DNA of 58,623 nucleotides from Bifidobacterium simiarum (GCF_002802905.1 NZ_PEBK01000013.1:1-58623); one strand, 5' to 3'; positions 50,218 to 58,623 are shown, numbered from the stretch's first letter. Notes: a model not told the origin generated them from the sequence alone. A program made the numbers and translations.

Positions 50218-52211
50218 TCAGCCCTCCCTTCGGCGGAACGCGGTGCTGGCGGAGTCTGGGGTGCCGGCGGAGTCGTGGTGTTGCGGGCACTGCGCGGCTG
50301 CGATCCGGCACTGCGCGATTCGGCACTGCGCGGCTGCGATTCGGCCGTACGGGCCGTATGCGATCCGGCGGAACGGGCCGTATGCGAAGTGCGCAACTGG
50401 ACCTGACGGAACGCTTCGGTGGAGCCGTCGTGGGGTTGGGTTTCGTAGGGCTGCTGGATCTGAGACTGAGGCCGGACGATCTGGGTTTCCTGCGCATCTT
50501 CGGCCGGGTCGCCCCAGAGCTGTGCCGACTGTGCTGCATGGGCCGCGCGGGCCTTTTCAGCATGGACCTCCGACGCGCTGTGGCGGGCGTGGGAGTGCGC
50601 TCCTCGCGGCGCCGGCGGTTCGGGGACGGTACGGTTTGCGCTACCGGTGACGATGGCCATGGTTTCGGCCTCGCGCGCCTGACGGAGTTCCTGCTCCTGA
50701 CGGGCCTGCTCCTGTGCCGCCTGTGCTGCCTGTGCCGTTCGGGCCTGTGCCTGCTCCTGCGCCGCCCGCGCCTGAGCCTCCATCTCATGGGCCTCGGCGT
50801 CCGCTTCGGACTGCAGCTGCGCCTGCAGCGTGGCCTGCTTCTCCTTTTCGCGGATCGCCATCAGCGCCTCGTACTGGAAGGTGTCGCTGGACAGATCCTC
50901 CTCCGGCTTGTTCGCGGCGTTGGAGATCACCATGAGCAGCGAGGCGAGGATGCAGTTCGCGATCAGACTGGAACCGCCGGCCGCCATGTACGGCAGGGTC
51001 AGACCGGTCAGCGGGATCACCAGCGTGATGCCGCCGACCACGGTGAACACCTGGAACGCCATGGTGAACACCAGACCGGAGGCGAGCAGCTTGCCAAAGC
51101 CGTCCTTGATCTTCATGGCGGTGACCATGCCGGCGCTGATGATGATCAGATACAGGGCCAGAATCGCGAACAGACCGGTCATGCCGAGTTCCTCGCCCAG
51201 CGAGGAGTAGATGAAGTCCGACCAGCTCAGCGGCGTGGAGGTGGGGTGTCCCTGACCGAGTCCGACGCCCATCAGACCGCCGGTGGCCAGACCGAAGATG
51301 CCCTGCACCAGCTGCTGGGATCCGCCGATGGCCAGATACACCTTGGAGTCGAACGGGTGCAGCCAGGCGTTGACGCGGTTGCCCACATGGGAGAACAGCG
51401 ACGCGGCCAGCACCGCACCGATCACGAAGGCCGCGAGACCGATGACGATCCAGCTTTTGCGGCCGGTGGCCACGTACAACATGGAGACGAACATGGCGAA
51501 GAACATCAGCGAGGTGCCCAGATCGTGCTGCATGACGAGCACGCCCATGCACACGGCCCACACCACGAGGATCGGGCCGAGGTCCTTGATGCGCGGCAGC
51601 TGGAAGCCCATGACCTTCTTGCCGCCGACGGCCAGCTGGTCACGGTGATCGAACAGGTAGGCCGCGAAGAAGAACGCGAGGAACAGCTTGGCGAATTCGG
51701 CCGGCTGCAGACTGTGCGAGCCGATGCCGATCCAGATTCGGGCGCCCTGGATCTCCATGCCGAGACCGGGGATCATGGGGGAGAGCAGCAGCGCCAGACC
51801 GACGACCATGCTCACGTACGAGAACCGGCGCAGGATGCGGTAGTCGCGCAGGAACGCCACGAGGACGGTACAGAGCACCAGCGCCACGCACAGCCATATC
51901 AGCTGATTGGGCGCAAGATTGCTGGATTTCGCGCCGAGCAGCACGCGCTGGTTGTCGATGCGGGCGATCATCAGGATGCCGATGCCGCACAGCAGCAGCA
52001 CGCAGGGAAGGATGGTCTCCGCGGAATACGGCTGCAGCTTGGACAGCACGCCCCAGAACACCGCGAACAGCAGGCCGGTGACGGCGAGCAGGGTGATGTA
52101 CCGGGTCGGGATGCCGTTCTGCACGCGCATGAACATCTGGAAGAAGCCCAGCAGTACGATGGCGGCCGAGAGGATCAGCAGCGAGGCTTGACGAAGACGA
52201 CGGATGATCAT
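50214..52211 (-). CDS. rodA: FtsW/RodA/SpoVE family glycosyltransferase (RodA) with long C-terminal tail
   Basis: 665 aa. About 12 TM segments (residues 1-440) with SEDS features: the catalytic-Asp region GARIWIGIGSHSLQPAEFAKL, the extracytoplasmic loop ...GGSQQLVQGIFGLATGGLMGVGLGQGHP and PLTGLTLPYMAAGGSSL. A cytoplasmic tail of about 210 residues follows: coiled-coil, Ala/Gln/Glu-rich (about 455-530), then Ser/Ala/Arg/Pro-rich with degenerate SAGSHTARTAESQPRS-type repeats. Typical RodA is about 400-470 aa, so the tail is an add-on. It polymerises glycan strands with PbpA. Confidence 0.93.
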   Translation of the reverse strand: MIIRRLRQASLLILSAAIVLLGFFQMFMRVQNGIPTRYITLLAVTGLLFAVFWGVLSKLQPYSAETILPCVLLLCGIGILMIARIDNQRVLLGAKSSNLAPNQLIWLCVALVLCTVLVAFLRDYRILRRFSYVSMVVGLALLLSPMIPGLGMEIQGARIWIGIGSHSLQPAEFAKLFLAFFFAAYLFDHRDQLAVGGKKVMGFQLPRIKDLGPILVVWAVCMGVLVMQHDLGTSLMFFAMFVSMLYVATGRKSWIVIGLAAFVIGAVLAASLFSHVGNRVNAWLHPFDSKVYLAIGGSQQLVQGIFGLATGGLMGVGLGQGHPTSTPLSWSDFIYSSLGEELGMTGLFAILALYLIIISAGMVTAMKIKDGFGKLLASGLVFTMAFQVFTVVGGITLVIPLTGLTLPYMAAGGSSLIANCILASLLMVISNAANKPEEDLSSDTFQYEALMAIREKEKQATLQAQLQSEADAEAHEMEAQARAAQEQAQARTAQAAQAAQEQARQEQELRQAREAETMAIVTGSANRTVPEPPAPRGAHSHARHSASEVHAEKARAAHAAQSAQLWGDPAEDAQETQIVRPQSQIQQPYETQPHDGSTEAFRQVQLRTSHTARSAGSHTARTAESQPRSAESRSAGSQPRSARNTTTPPAPQTPPAPRSAEGRAE

Positions 52212-53809
52212 TGGTTCGCCGCCCCCGAGGCCTTTGCCGAGGCTGTTGCCGACGGGGTCGACGATGGTGTCGCCGAGGCCGACGGCGATGCGCTCTGTTC
52301 CTGTCCGCCGAATTTCTGTCCGCTTGGTGTCTTCTGCGCCAGCTTGAGATCCTCCACCTGCTGTCGGATCACCGCGGCATGGTTCTCCGCGGCGTCATAG
52401 GAGCTATACGTCGTGTTGCTCAGCTGTTCCCGCCAGTTGTTCGGCAGGGAGTCGATGGTGATGTCGGTCTGTGCCACCGGATGCGACAGCGACAGTCCGA
52501 ACAGGTTCGTGGGCACGCCCTGATAGATCGCGACGGAGCCGTTCGCCTCGCCGAGGTAGTACTGCGATTGCGACCAGCGCCAGGCGCCGAAGCCGCAGCC
52601 GGCCAGCGCCACAAGGACGACCACGATGATCGTGATGATACTCACGCGCTTGCGGGTGTGATGCTTGCGGGCTTTGACCACCTGCTCCCGCTGCTGGGTC
52701 TTGATGGCCCGGGCCACTTCGGGATCGTGCGGATCGGCGGTGAGGTTGCCGTCCTTCTTCTGGACCACCGGGATCTCGCCGGTGGTGGGCATGGTGAGTT
52801 CCTCGTCCACACCCTGTTCGCGCTGGGACGACGGCTGCGCCACCCTGGGGGCCGCCACGTCGTCGGGCTCGGAATGCTCCTTCTGCGCGAGGGCCGCCGC
52901 ACGCTGCGCCGGGCTGCCCTCATCGGCCTCCAGGGCCGGGGCGGTGGCCACGGGCTCGTCGATGATGTCGGCGAGGTTCTCCAGGCTCGAGCTCACCGCG
53001 CCGCCGGCCAGCGGCACGGGCGTATGCGCGTTCTGCGAAGTGTCGAGCGGCACGGTGGCGTCGGCGATCACGGCGGTCACGTTGTCGGTGCTGCCCGCTT
53101 TCAGGGCCATCGCCACCAGCTTCTGGGCGCAGTCCTCCGGATCGGTGATGGTGCTCAGCACCTCCTGCAGGGTGGAGTCCTCCAGCACGCCGCACAGACC
53201 GTCGGAGCACAGCAGCCAGCGGTCGCCGGGCATGGCGACGCGGATCGAGATGTCCGGGCGCGGATCGATGTCGAAATCGCCCAGCACGCGCATGACCACG
53301 TTGCGCTGGGGATGGTTCTTCGCCTCGGTTTCGGTGATGCGGCCGGTGTCGATGAGGTGCTGGACGTAGCTGTGGTCCTTGGTGACGCGGATCAGTCGCC
53401 CGCCGCGCAGCAGATAGGCGCGCGAATCGCCGATGTGGGCGAGGATCCAATGGTTCTGCACCAGACTGACGGCCGTCACCGTCGTGCCCATGCCGGACAG
53501 GCTGCGTTCGTGCTTGGCCTTGCCCACGATGGCGTCGTGCGCGGCCAGCACGGAGCTTTCCATCATGGTCGCCACGGTTTCGATGTCGTCGACGGTGTCG
53601 TCATGTTCGATATGGGCCAGCGAGCGGATCGCGATGGTCGAGGCGGTATCGCCGCCCGCATGACCGCCCATGCCGTCGCAGATCGCGGCCAGATGACGGC
53701 CCGCGAACGAGGAGTCCTGATTGTTGCTGCGGACGTATCCCACGTCGGAGACGGTGGTGGAGTACAGCGTCAGGGCGCTTGATGATTGGTTCGTTAGGGT
53801 TTCAGCCAT
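52208..53809 (-). CDS. pstP: PP2C-type Ser/Thr phosphatase PstP
   Basis: 533 aa. PP2C domain at about 13-255 with metal-binding motifs SNNQDS, CDGMGGHAGGD, SGMGTTVTA, IGDSRAYLLR, CSDGLCG and DNVTAVI. Then an acidic, low-complexity linker, a single TM (about 392-412, SIITIIVVVLVALAGCGFGAW) and an extracellular segment ending in Ser/Ala repeats. It dephosphorylates PknA/PknB substrates. GAGGTGA just before the ATG. It follows fhaB with four bases between and overlaps rodA by four bases. Confidence 0.94.
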   Translation of the reverse strand: MAETLTNQSSSALTLYSTTVSDVGYVRSNNQDSSFAGRHLAAICDGMGGHAGGDTASTIAIRSLAHIEHDDTVDDIETVATMMESSVLAAHDAIVGKAKHERSLSGMGTTVTAVSLVQNHWILAHIGDSRAYLLRGGRLIRVTKDHSYVQHLIDTGRITETEAKNHPQRNVVMRVLGDFDIDPRPDISIRVAMPGDRWLLCSDGLCGVLEDSTLQEVLSTITDPEDCAQKLVAMALKAGSTDNVTAVIADATVPLDTSQNAHTPVPLAGGAVSSSLENLADIIDEPVATAPALEADEGSPAQRAAALAQKEHSEPDDVAAPRVAQPSSQREQGVDEELTMPTTGEIPVVQKKDGNLTADPHDPEVARAIKTQQREQVVKARKHHTRKRVSIITIIVVVLVALAGCGFGAWRWSQSQYYLGEANGSVAIYQGVPTNLFGLSLSHPVAQTDITIDSLPNNWREQLSNTTYSSYDAAENHAAVIRQQVEDLKLAQKTPSGQKFGGQEQSASPSASATPSSTPSATASAKASGAANQ

Positions 53810-53813
53810 GGCG

Positions 53814-54356
53814 TCACCTCAGCTCGAAGGTAGTCGCGCCGATGCGCACGGGCATGCGGGCCGGTAGCAGTGACGCTCCGGTGAGCTTCTGTCCGTTGAC
53901 CACGGTGCCGTTGGTGCTGCCGAGATCCTCGATGGCCCAGCGTCCGCTCGCGGGATCCTCGAATACGCGGGCGTGATGCGAGGAGACGAATTCGTCGTCG
54001 AGAACCACGGTGTTGCTGGCGGCTCGTCCCAGAGTGATCGGATTGTTGGTCAGCGGCACGGTGGTGCCGGCAAGGGGACCGTCGATGACCACCAGAATGG
54101 TGGGCTGGGCGACGCCCTGTCCGGCCGAGGACGCGGAGGTTCTCGGCGCGGCGGGTGCGGGAGCGGGATTTGCGGCGGGTGCCGGAGCGCTGTTGGCGGT
54201 CTGACGGGCCGCCTGACGCCTGCGACGATGCTTCTTTGGCGTCTTCGGGCTGAACGACGACACATCCTGATGCAGGGAGCGTACGGCAAGCCACACGAAC
54301 ACCCAGAGCAGTGCAAGGAATCCGTACTTCAGAATGGCAAAGGTCAGTTCAGTCAT
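53814..54356 (-). CDS. fhaB: FHA domain protein FhaB (FipA-like)
   Basis: 180 aa. One N-terminal TM (about 8-25) and an Ala/Pro-rich linker precede an FHA domain at about 95-175: LGRAASNTVVLDDEFVSSHHARVF...WAIEDLGSTNGTVVNG. The phosphothreonine-binding residues (GRA, SSHH, STNG) are present. FHA proteins of this locus dock on phosphorylated PknA/B targets. It is 30 bases downstream of fhaA, directly before pstP. Confidence 0.9.
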   Translation of the reverse strand: MTELTFAILKYGFLALLWVFVWLAVRSLHQDVSSFSPKTPKKHRRRRQAARQTANSAPAPAANPAPAPAAPRTSASSAGQGVAQPTILVVIDGPLAGTTVPLTNNPITLGRAASNTVVLDDEFVSSHHARVFEDPASGRWAIEDLGSTNGTVVNGQKLTGASLLPARMPVRIGATTFELR

Positions 54357-54386
54357 GGCGGCTCGTTCGTAAGAATGCGATTACTA

Positions 54387-55091
54387 CTATTCCTGAGGCT
54401 CGGAGGAGGAGGCCCAGTACAGGATTCGCGTGCGACCGATGGTGATGGTGTTGCCGTCCATCAGGGTCGCCGCAGGTACCTGATGGCCTTCCACGTACGT
54501 GCCGTTGGTGGAGCCCAGATCGCGCGCGATCACGCCGTTGTCGGTGATGTCGATTTCGAGATGGCTGCGGGAGATGCCGGCGTCGTCGATCACGATGTCG
54601 CAGTTGGAGCCGCGGCCGATCACGGTCTTCGGCGCGGTGAGCAGGTACTGGCGACCGTTGATCTCCAGCACCGGGCAGTCCTTGGTCTCGCTCTGCGTGG
54701 TGACGGGAGCGGCGTTGCCCTGCACCGATTCGGAGCGCAGTCGCAGCTCGCCCTTGGCCAGTTCGAGATCCTCCTCGAAGATCACGACCACCGGGCCGAC
54801 GAAGGCGTAGTGCTGGCTTTCGGCGTACTTGGTGAGATTGTCGGCCAGTTCGTTGGCCAGCGTCTCGCTGCCCCACTGTTCGATGCGATCGAAATCGGGG
54901 GTGGAAAGGGTGAATCGGTATTCGTTGGGGGCCACGGTGCGGTCGCGTCCCACGGGCATGGCCTGTGAGTCGATTTCGCGCTCAAGGGCGCTGGAGAGAT
55001 CGACTGGCTGAAGGTCTTTGGAACCGAATTTGCTGAAAACGCCGTTGACGGCCCCTTCAACGCTTTTCTCAAAACGGTCGAGAACGCTCAT
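54387..55091 (-). CDS. fhaA: FHA domain protein FhaA (DUF3662 + FHA)
   Basis: 234 aa. An N-terminal DUF3662 domain (MSVLDRFEKSVEGAVNGVFSKF...LQPVDLSSALEREID) is followed directly by an FHA domain at about 155-225 (IGRGSNCDIVIDDAGISRSHLEID...LGSTNGTYVEG). It is shorter than the mycobacterial protein because the disordered linker is missing. It binds phosphorylated MviN-type partners in known relatives. The first ATG (55097) precedes the likely start MSVLDRF; AAAGGG six bases upstream supports 55091. First gene of the wall-control operon. Confidence 0.9.
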   Translation of the reverse strand: MSVLDRFEKSVEGAVNGVFSKFGSKDLQPVDLSSALEREIDSQAMPVGRDRTVAPNEYRFTLSTPDFDRIEQWGSETLANELADNLTKYAESQHYAFVGPVVVIFEEDLELAKGELRLRSESVQGNAAPVTTQSETKDCPVLEINGRQYLLTAPKTVIGRGSNCDIVIDDAGISRSHLEIDITDNGVIARDLGSTNGTYVEGHQVPAATLMDGNTITIGRTRILYWASSSEPQE

Positions 55092-55252
55092 GTACATCCC
55101 TTTCTCGCAATCTCTCCTATCCTACGCAGTGGGCTTCCCCTGTGCACATATTCGTAGGGTATTCATTGCAAAGTCTTCATTGCACTATGCCACCGGACCT
55201 GCGATTTTACGGCAAATGTCCCATGGATTCGGGCCTGTCGCCCCACTTGGCC

Positions 55253-55993
55253 TCAGGATCGGGCCTCCTTGTGGCCTTTTTGCCGATCCTCCTCCGAACC
55301 TGCCGAGCCTTCCGAACTTTCCGGGTTCAGCAGACGGCGCAGGGCCTCGTGCTTCAGGGCGATCGTGGCGTTGGACGAGACGATGCCGGCGTCGTTCAGC
55401 TCCCGCCAGCTCACCCAGGCGCTGGCCACGTGCTCGTCCTTGTCGAAGTGTCGCTCCCCGGTGTGCCAGTGCTTCAGATGGATCACCATGATGTTCGCCA
55501 GCTCGTCGGTCATGCCCTCCGAGGAGTAGCACTGCGCCACATGGTCGATGACGATGGCGGGATCGGCGTTCGCTGCGGGGTCGGCGTCCGCGGTTCCGTT
55601 CGCGTCGGCCGCGGTGTCGGGGACCACGCCGGTCTCCTCGTGCAGCTCCCGCAGTGCCGCCTCGTCCGGGGTCTCGCCCTCGTCCATCAGTCCGGCCGGT
55701 ACGCCGAAGGCGTAGAGGTTCGGCCCCACCCGGTATTCGCGTTCCAGCAGATACCGGTCGGTGGCGCAGTCGTGGACCAGCATCACCACGCAGGGGGCGT
55801 GTCGCATGACCTGCCGGCGGATCCGCACGGCCCCGCCGTCATGCGTGGTCAGTCGGATCACCTGATCGTCCACGTGGAAGATCGCGCCGGTGTACTTCGT
55901 CTCGCTGGACTCCACCACGGGAGCCACGGTCATGTCGATCTCGTCGCTGGCGTCCAGTCGCCGTTCCACGCCGCTCATATCCCTATCGCTCAT
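55253..55993 (-). CDS. NUDIX hydrolase, ADP-ribose pyrophosphatase-like
   Basis: 246 aa. The complete Nudix box GLMDEGETPDEAALRELHEETGV (about residues 115-137) carries the metal-binding REUXEE glutamates. Flanking segments (YLLEREYRVGPNLYAFGVPAG) match ADP-sugar pyrophosphatases. It cleaves nucleoside diphosphate linkages, probably ADP-ribose (inference). The C-terminus is Glu/Ser/Lys-rich and the insertion around DTAADANGTADADPAAN is low-complexity. The start may be ATG 55993 or 55978. Same strand as the fhaA operon but starting 902 bases upstream. Confidence 0.85.
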   Translation of the reverse strand: MSDRDMSGVERRLDASDEIDMTVAPVVESSETKYTGAIFHVDDQVIRLTTHDGGAVRIRRQVMRHAPCVVMLVHDCATDRYLLEREYRVGPNLYAFGVPAGLMDEGETPDEAALRELHEETGVVPDTAADANGTADADPAANADPAIVIDHVAQCYSSEGMTDELANIMVIHLKHWHTGERHFDKDEHVASAWVSWRELNDAGIVSSNATIALKHEALRRLLNPESSEGSAGSEEDRQKGHKEARS

Positions 55994-56034
55994 GACTCCA
56001 GTCTGACACGCGGTCTGTCACGTCCGCATGAACG

Positions 56035-56150
56035 GTCGGCATGGGCATCTTCTTCGCCGTCGACTAGGCGCTGAACATCGAGGTGCTGCCCAACGCCGAG
56101 AACGCGGCCAAGGACCTCGGCATCCTCAACCTCGCCAAAACCAACCTCAG
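56035..56150 (+). pseudogene. Remnant of an MFS sugar transporter (C-terminal fragment)
   Basis: In one frame from about 56041 the sequence reads GIFFAVD-stop-ALNIEVLPNAENAAKDLGILNLAKTN, the typical C-terminal part of actinobacterial sugar MFS transporters (VD.AL...VLP...NAAKDLGVLN). An in-frame TAG stands where glutamine (CAG) is usual. No upstream remainder is present. Confidence 0.65.
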
Positions 56151-56202
56151 ACATCCAATTCATATACAGGCTCTCATCCATATACAGAACAGGAGCAATC
56201 CC

Positions 56203-56702
56203 ATGGTCACTTGGATCGAAACCACCGAGGATACCCGCTGGCAGACCAAGCCGGCACCCGAAACCGGCGTCGCCTCGATCAACGGCGTCCGCCTCACCGG
56301 CGTCGGCTACCAGTGGGAGGGCCGCGACTGCATCGAACGCACGCACAAGGCATGGCCGGAGCTCAAGCTCATGCAGACCGAATCCGAATGCGGCATGGCG
56401 ACAACTCCTGGGAGTACGCGGAATACATCTTCCACCTCGTCAACCACTACCTGACCCACGGCGCGCTGGGCTACACCTACCGGAACATGGTGCTCGCCGG
56501 CACCGAAAGCACCTGGGGATGGCACCAGAACTCGCTGTTCTCCGTGGACACCGAGGCGAAGACCTTCACGCGCAACCCCGAATACTACGTGCTGCGCCAC
56601 TATTCGCATTTCGTGCGTCCGGGCGCTCGCGTGCTTGAGGTGGAGGGCCGGTTCTCCCTGATCTCACCGCCCTGTATGGCTTTTTACGGTATCGTCGCGT
56701 AA
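56203..56702 (+). pseudogene. Remnant of a GH30 family glycosidase, deleted and frameshifted
   Basis: ATG at 56203 has AGGAG seven bases upstream and reads MVTWIETTEDTRWQTKP, then jumps to GVGYQWEGRDCIERTHKAWPELKLMQTESECG, the C-terminal catalytic region of GH30 (the nucleophile Glu is in TESECG). Most of the enzyme, about 250 residues, is missing between these parts. Near 56394 a single base is lost relative to the expected ECGDGDNSWEY, after which NSWEYAEYIFHLVNHYLTHGALGYTYRNMVLAGTESTWGWHQNSL continues in another frame. Frameshift plus deletion make it non-functional. Confidence 0.8.
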
Positions 56703-56722
56703 TCGCCCGTACAGGGCTTTCT
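56669..56722 (+). terminator. Terminator after the GH30 remnant
   Basis: GCCCTGTA (56669-56676) and TACAGGGC (56710-56717) followed by TTTCTCC. It overlaps the end of the remnant. Confidence 0.5.
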
Positions 56723-56839
56723 CCATCGTCGGTGTTCGTACGGTCCGCGACAATCCGGACCGATCGTGATCCGGACCGATCGTGGACGGGGTACGTACGG
56801 ATAAGACAATCTCGGATGAGATAAGCGAGGACGGGGCTG

Positions 56840-57457
56840 GTGGCGGAGACGACGGTGAGAATGACGAAGAAGGCGCAGGCCGCTCTGGATCGGCGCAGAA
56901 GCATGCTCGACACCACCGCCCGGTTTATTGCCCAGCACGGGTTCTGGGGACTTCGGCTGCGGGAGATCGCCATCGAACAGCACATGACCGAAGCCGGTCT
57001 GCTCTACCACTTCAAATCCAAGGAGGGGCTGCTGATCGCCCTGCTGGACTACCGCGATCGCGAGGACCGCAGGGCTCTGTACTCCCGGCTTGGCATCGAG
57101 CTGCCCGAATCCGGTGAGATCGCCGAGACCATGCCCGTGGGATTGCGCGAGCTGACCATCGCCACGGCCGAGCGCAACGCGGATCAGCCGGAGATGGTGC
57201 GACTCTACACCGTGCTGCAGGCCGAGGCGCTGAGTGGTGCGCACCCCGCCTACGACTATTTCCGTGACCGCGAACAGTGGGTGCTGCGCGAATACGTCAG
57301 CGCCGCCGAGCATGACGGCGTCGCCGATCCGCGGCGCGTGGCGATGGACGCGCTGGCCGCCATGGACGGTCTCCAGCTGCGGTGGCTGCATGACGTCGAG
57401 CACATCGATCTGGTGGCGGAGTGGACCCATCTGATCGATGTGATCCTAGCGCAGTGA
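56840..57457 (+). CDS. TetR family transcriptional regulator
   Basis: 205 aa. The N-terminal HTH is RRRSMLDTTARFIAQHGFWGLRLREIAIEQHMTEAGLLYHFKSKEGLLIALLDYRDRED, a standard TetR form. The C-terminal ligand-binding domain is about 65-200. The start is uncertain: GTG 56840 (MAETTV) or ATG 56861 (MTKKAQ). It follows the decayed sugar transporter/GH30 genes and may be their former regulator, as such loci often carry a TetR gene (inference). Convergent with the sirtuin gene, 21 bases apart. Confidence 0.88.
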   Translation: MAETTVRMTKKAQAALDRRRSMLDTTARFIAQHGFWGLRLREIAIEQHMTEAGLLYHFKSKEGLLIALLDYRDREDRRALYSRLGIELPESGEIAETMPVGLRELTIATAERNADQPEMVRLYTVLQAEALSGAHPAYDYFRDREQWVLREYVSAAEHDGVADPRRVAMDALAAMDGLQLRWLHDVEHIDLVAEWTHLIDVILAQ

Positions 57458-57478
57458 TGTCTGAGTGAGGTCTGACGG

Positions 57479-58240
57479 TCAGTCTTCCTTGGCTGCGGCG
57501 ATGGTTTCGGCGACCAGCTTCGGCAGGGCGTCCTGAATCGGTTCGCGGATCAGCCTCGTGGCGATGCCGTCATACTGCGTGCTTCCCATATTCATGATGG
57601 TGAGCGGAATGTGGTGCTGCACCGCGAACGGCGCGAGGGATGCCGCCGGGAACACTTCGAGCGTGGAGCCGATCACCCAGAACTCGTCCGCTTCGGTGAT
57701 GCGCTGCATCGACTTCTCCATCGCGCCCTCGGGCAATGCTTCGCCAAAATACACGACGTCGGTTTTGATCATGCCATTGCAGGGCATGTTGCCGCTGTAT
57801 GGCAGCTTGCGATGGCAGCGGGGATCGGGCTCCTCGTCCAGCCGGTCCATGATCTCGGCGGTGTCGTATTTGGCATGGCACTTCATGCAATGGCTGGTGC
57901 CGATGGTGCCGTGCAGATTCACGATGACGTCGGAGGAATTGCCCGCCTTCTCGTGCAGGGCGTCGAAGTTCTGCGTGGCGAGCAGATTCAGCAGTCCGGC
58001 CTTCTCCAGATCCACCAGCGCCTTATGGGCCACGCCCGGCTTCGCGCCCCAGACCGGTGACTCCTTCTGCCAGCGCCAGGAGTATTCGCGGTCCTCCTTG
58101 CTCATCATGAACGCGTCGATGTCGTAGACGTTCATCTGCTCCGGATGCTTGGTCCATACGCCGTCCGGGCCGCGGAAATCAGGGATGCCGGCGCTGGTCG
58201 AGATGCCGGCGCCCGTCAATACTGCAATGGTTTTCTTCAT
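57479..58240 (-). CDS. cobB: NAD-dependent protein deacylase, Sir2/CobB family
   Basis: 253 aa sirtuin. NAD-binding GAGISTSAGIPDFRG is at residues 10-24, catalytic His110 in NLHGTIG, and zinc Cys pairs are CMKC (118-121) and a second pair C(H)...C near 144-156. The usual QNIDGLH is QNFDALH here (residues 90-96). It removes acyl groups from lysines using NAD+. The SD AAAGGAGG is one base from the ATG, an unusually short spacing for GGAGG. Adjacent to the rRNA leader region. Confidence 0.92.
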   Translation of the reverse strand: MKKTIAVLTGAGISTSAGIPDFRGPDGVWTKHPEQMNVYDIDAFMMSKEDREYSWRWQKESPVWGAKPGVAHKALVDLEKAGLLNLLATQNFDALHEKAGNSSDVIVNLHGTIGTSHCMKCHAKYDTAEIMDRLDEEPDPRCHRKLPYSGNMPCNGMIKTDVVYFGEALPEGAMEKSMQRITEADEFWVIGSTLEVFPAASLAPFAVQHHIPLTIMNMGSTQYDGIATRLIREPIQDALPKLVAETIAAAKED

Positions 58241-58623
58241 ACCTCCTTTCTTACTCCTCGAATATGAATCCCGCGCGGGGTGAACGTTGCGTTACGACAT
58301 GCCCAAACCTGTCGTTGATGTGGTTCGTCCGGGTTCGGAGCGGTGTAGCCTTGGTGGTGAACGCGGGAAGTGCCGTGGTGAGGGTCTTCTGCGCTTTTTT
58401 CGACACGCCGAGGGAACGTTGTGGTTTCAGTGTTTTCGGCGGGTTCCGTCGTGCCCGGTTTGCGTTGTGGCGTGGGTTCGTGTAAGTTTTTCATTCGCTG
58501 CCCGGCACGGCCGGATCGGTCCGGTTGGTACTGGTCTTGTTTGCTGGTGTGGTGGTGGTTTGAGAACTCAAGAGCGTGTTTTGTACTACTTTTTGATGAT
58601 TGCCAGTCCGGTTCCGCCCGGCC
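58241..58623 (+). promoter_or_regulatory. rRNA operon promoter and leader region
   Basis: No ORF of interest. A promoter-like TTGCGT (58460-58465), 17 bases, TAAGTT (58483-58488) is present. Near 58561-58600 the segment TGAGAACTCAAGAGCGTG followed by a T-rich stretch matches the conserved leader found just upstream of actinobacterial 16S rRNA genes (antitermination/processing). The window ends before 16S begins. Confidence 0.65.

Noticed and set aside
50205-52400. Plus-strand frame of 731 codons over rodA
   Set aside because: Antisense shadow of RodA and its low-complexity tail. No SD or domain pattern.

Overview
The window comes from a high-GC actinobacterium, almost certainly a Bifidobacterium. 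The reasons are the cell-wall/signalling block fhaA-fhaB-pstP-rodA-pbpA-pknA-pknB beside trpG, a class E sortase, a DUF881 gene and crgA; a PEP carboxylase, a ThrE-type exporter and bifidobacterial-style carbohydrate genes; and C/G-ending codons throughout. I do not assign a species. The window is bounded by ribosomal RNA loci: it opens inside the 3' part of a 5S rRNA with its terminator, and it ends in the promoter/leader region that normally precedes a 16S rRNA. It is therefore a segment lying between two rRNA operons.

Layout. 0.3-6 kb (minus strand): an opine-dehydrogenase-like reductase, then a probable amino-acid/sulfur module of YheO-type regulator, MalY/PatB C-S lyase, NhaC-type antiporter and RidA. 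6.4-9.5 kb: a diacetyl/acetoin reductase and a 14-TM drug-efflux MFS protein. 9.5-10.8 kb: a gene-poor stretch with a duplicated promoter-to-terminator block (candidate small RNAs or micro-ORFs). 10.8-11.05 kb: tRNA-Ala and tRNA-Ile. 11.2-17.6 kb: a sulfatase locus (PadR regulator, Cys-type sulfatase, MFS transporter, two DUF202 membrane proteins, anaerobic sulfatase-maturating enzyme). 17.9-26 kb: tRNA-Leu, a YgjP-like metallopeptidase, Dps, a small HTH protein, a CBS-domain membrane protein, AhpC plus a domain-permuted AhpF/TrxR, and carbonic anhydrase. 26-34 kb: PEP carboxylase, ThrE exporter, aldo/keto reductase with divergent MerR regulator. 34.5-40.4 kb: trpS, a DUF3073 protein, an SCP-like protein, glycogen phosphorylase and a small membrane protein. 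40.4-55 kb: rhomboid protease, crgA, DUF881, sortase E, trpG, then the pkn/pstP growth-control operon on the minus strand with repeated 4-nt stop/start overlaps. 55-58.2 kb: a Nudix hydrolase, decayed remnants of a sugar MFS transporter and a GH30 glycosidase, a TetR regulator and a sirtuin.

The genes themselves are mostly recognisable. The unexplained material is between them. Most striking is a family of about 90-110 bp hairpin elements (at least nine full or partial copies at 31.2-31.65, 34.27-34.57 and 39.73-39.82 kb). Their loops are constant, while their stems differ between copies and stay base-paired. In three hosts the element begins at the gene's stop codon, so the host gene's 3' end forms one arm of the outer stem. 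Other candidates are the duplicated CU-rich transcription unit at 9.6-10.4 kb, a field of TAAGACA/TGTCYTA motifs at 20.19-20.51 kb, a two-copy inverted-repeat element sitting just after stop codons (18.8 and 34.0 kb), and several REP-like hairpin clusters, one apparently interrupted.
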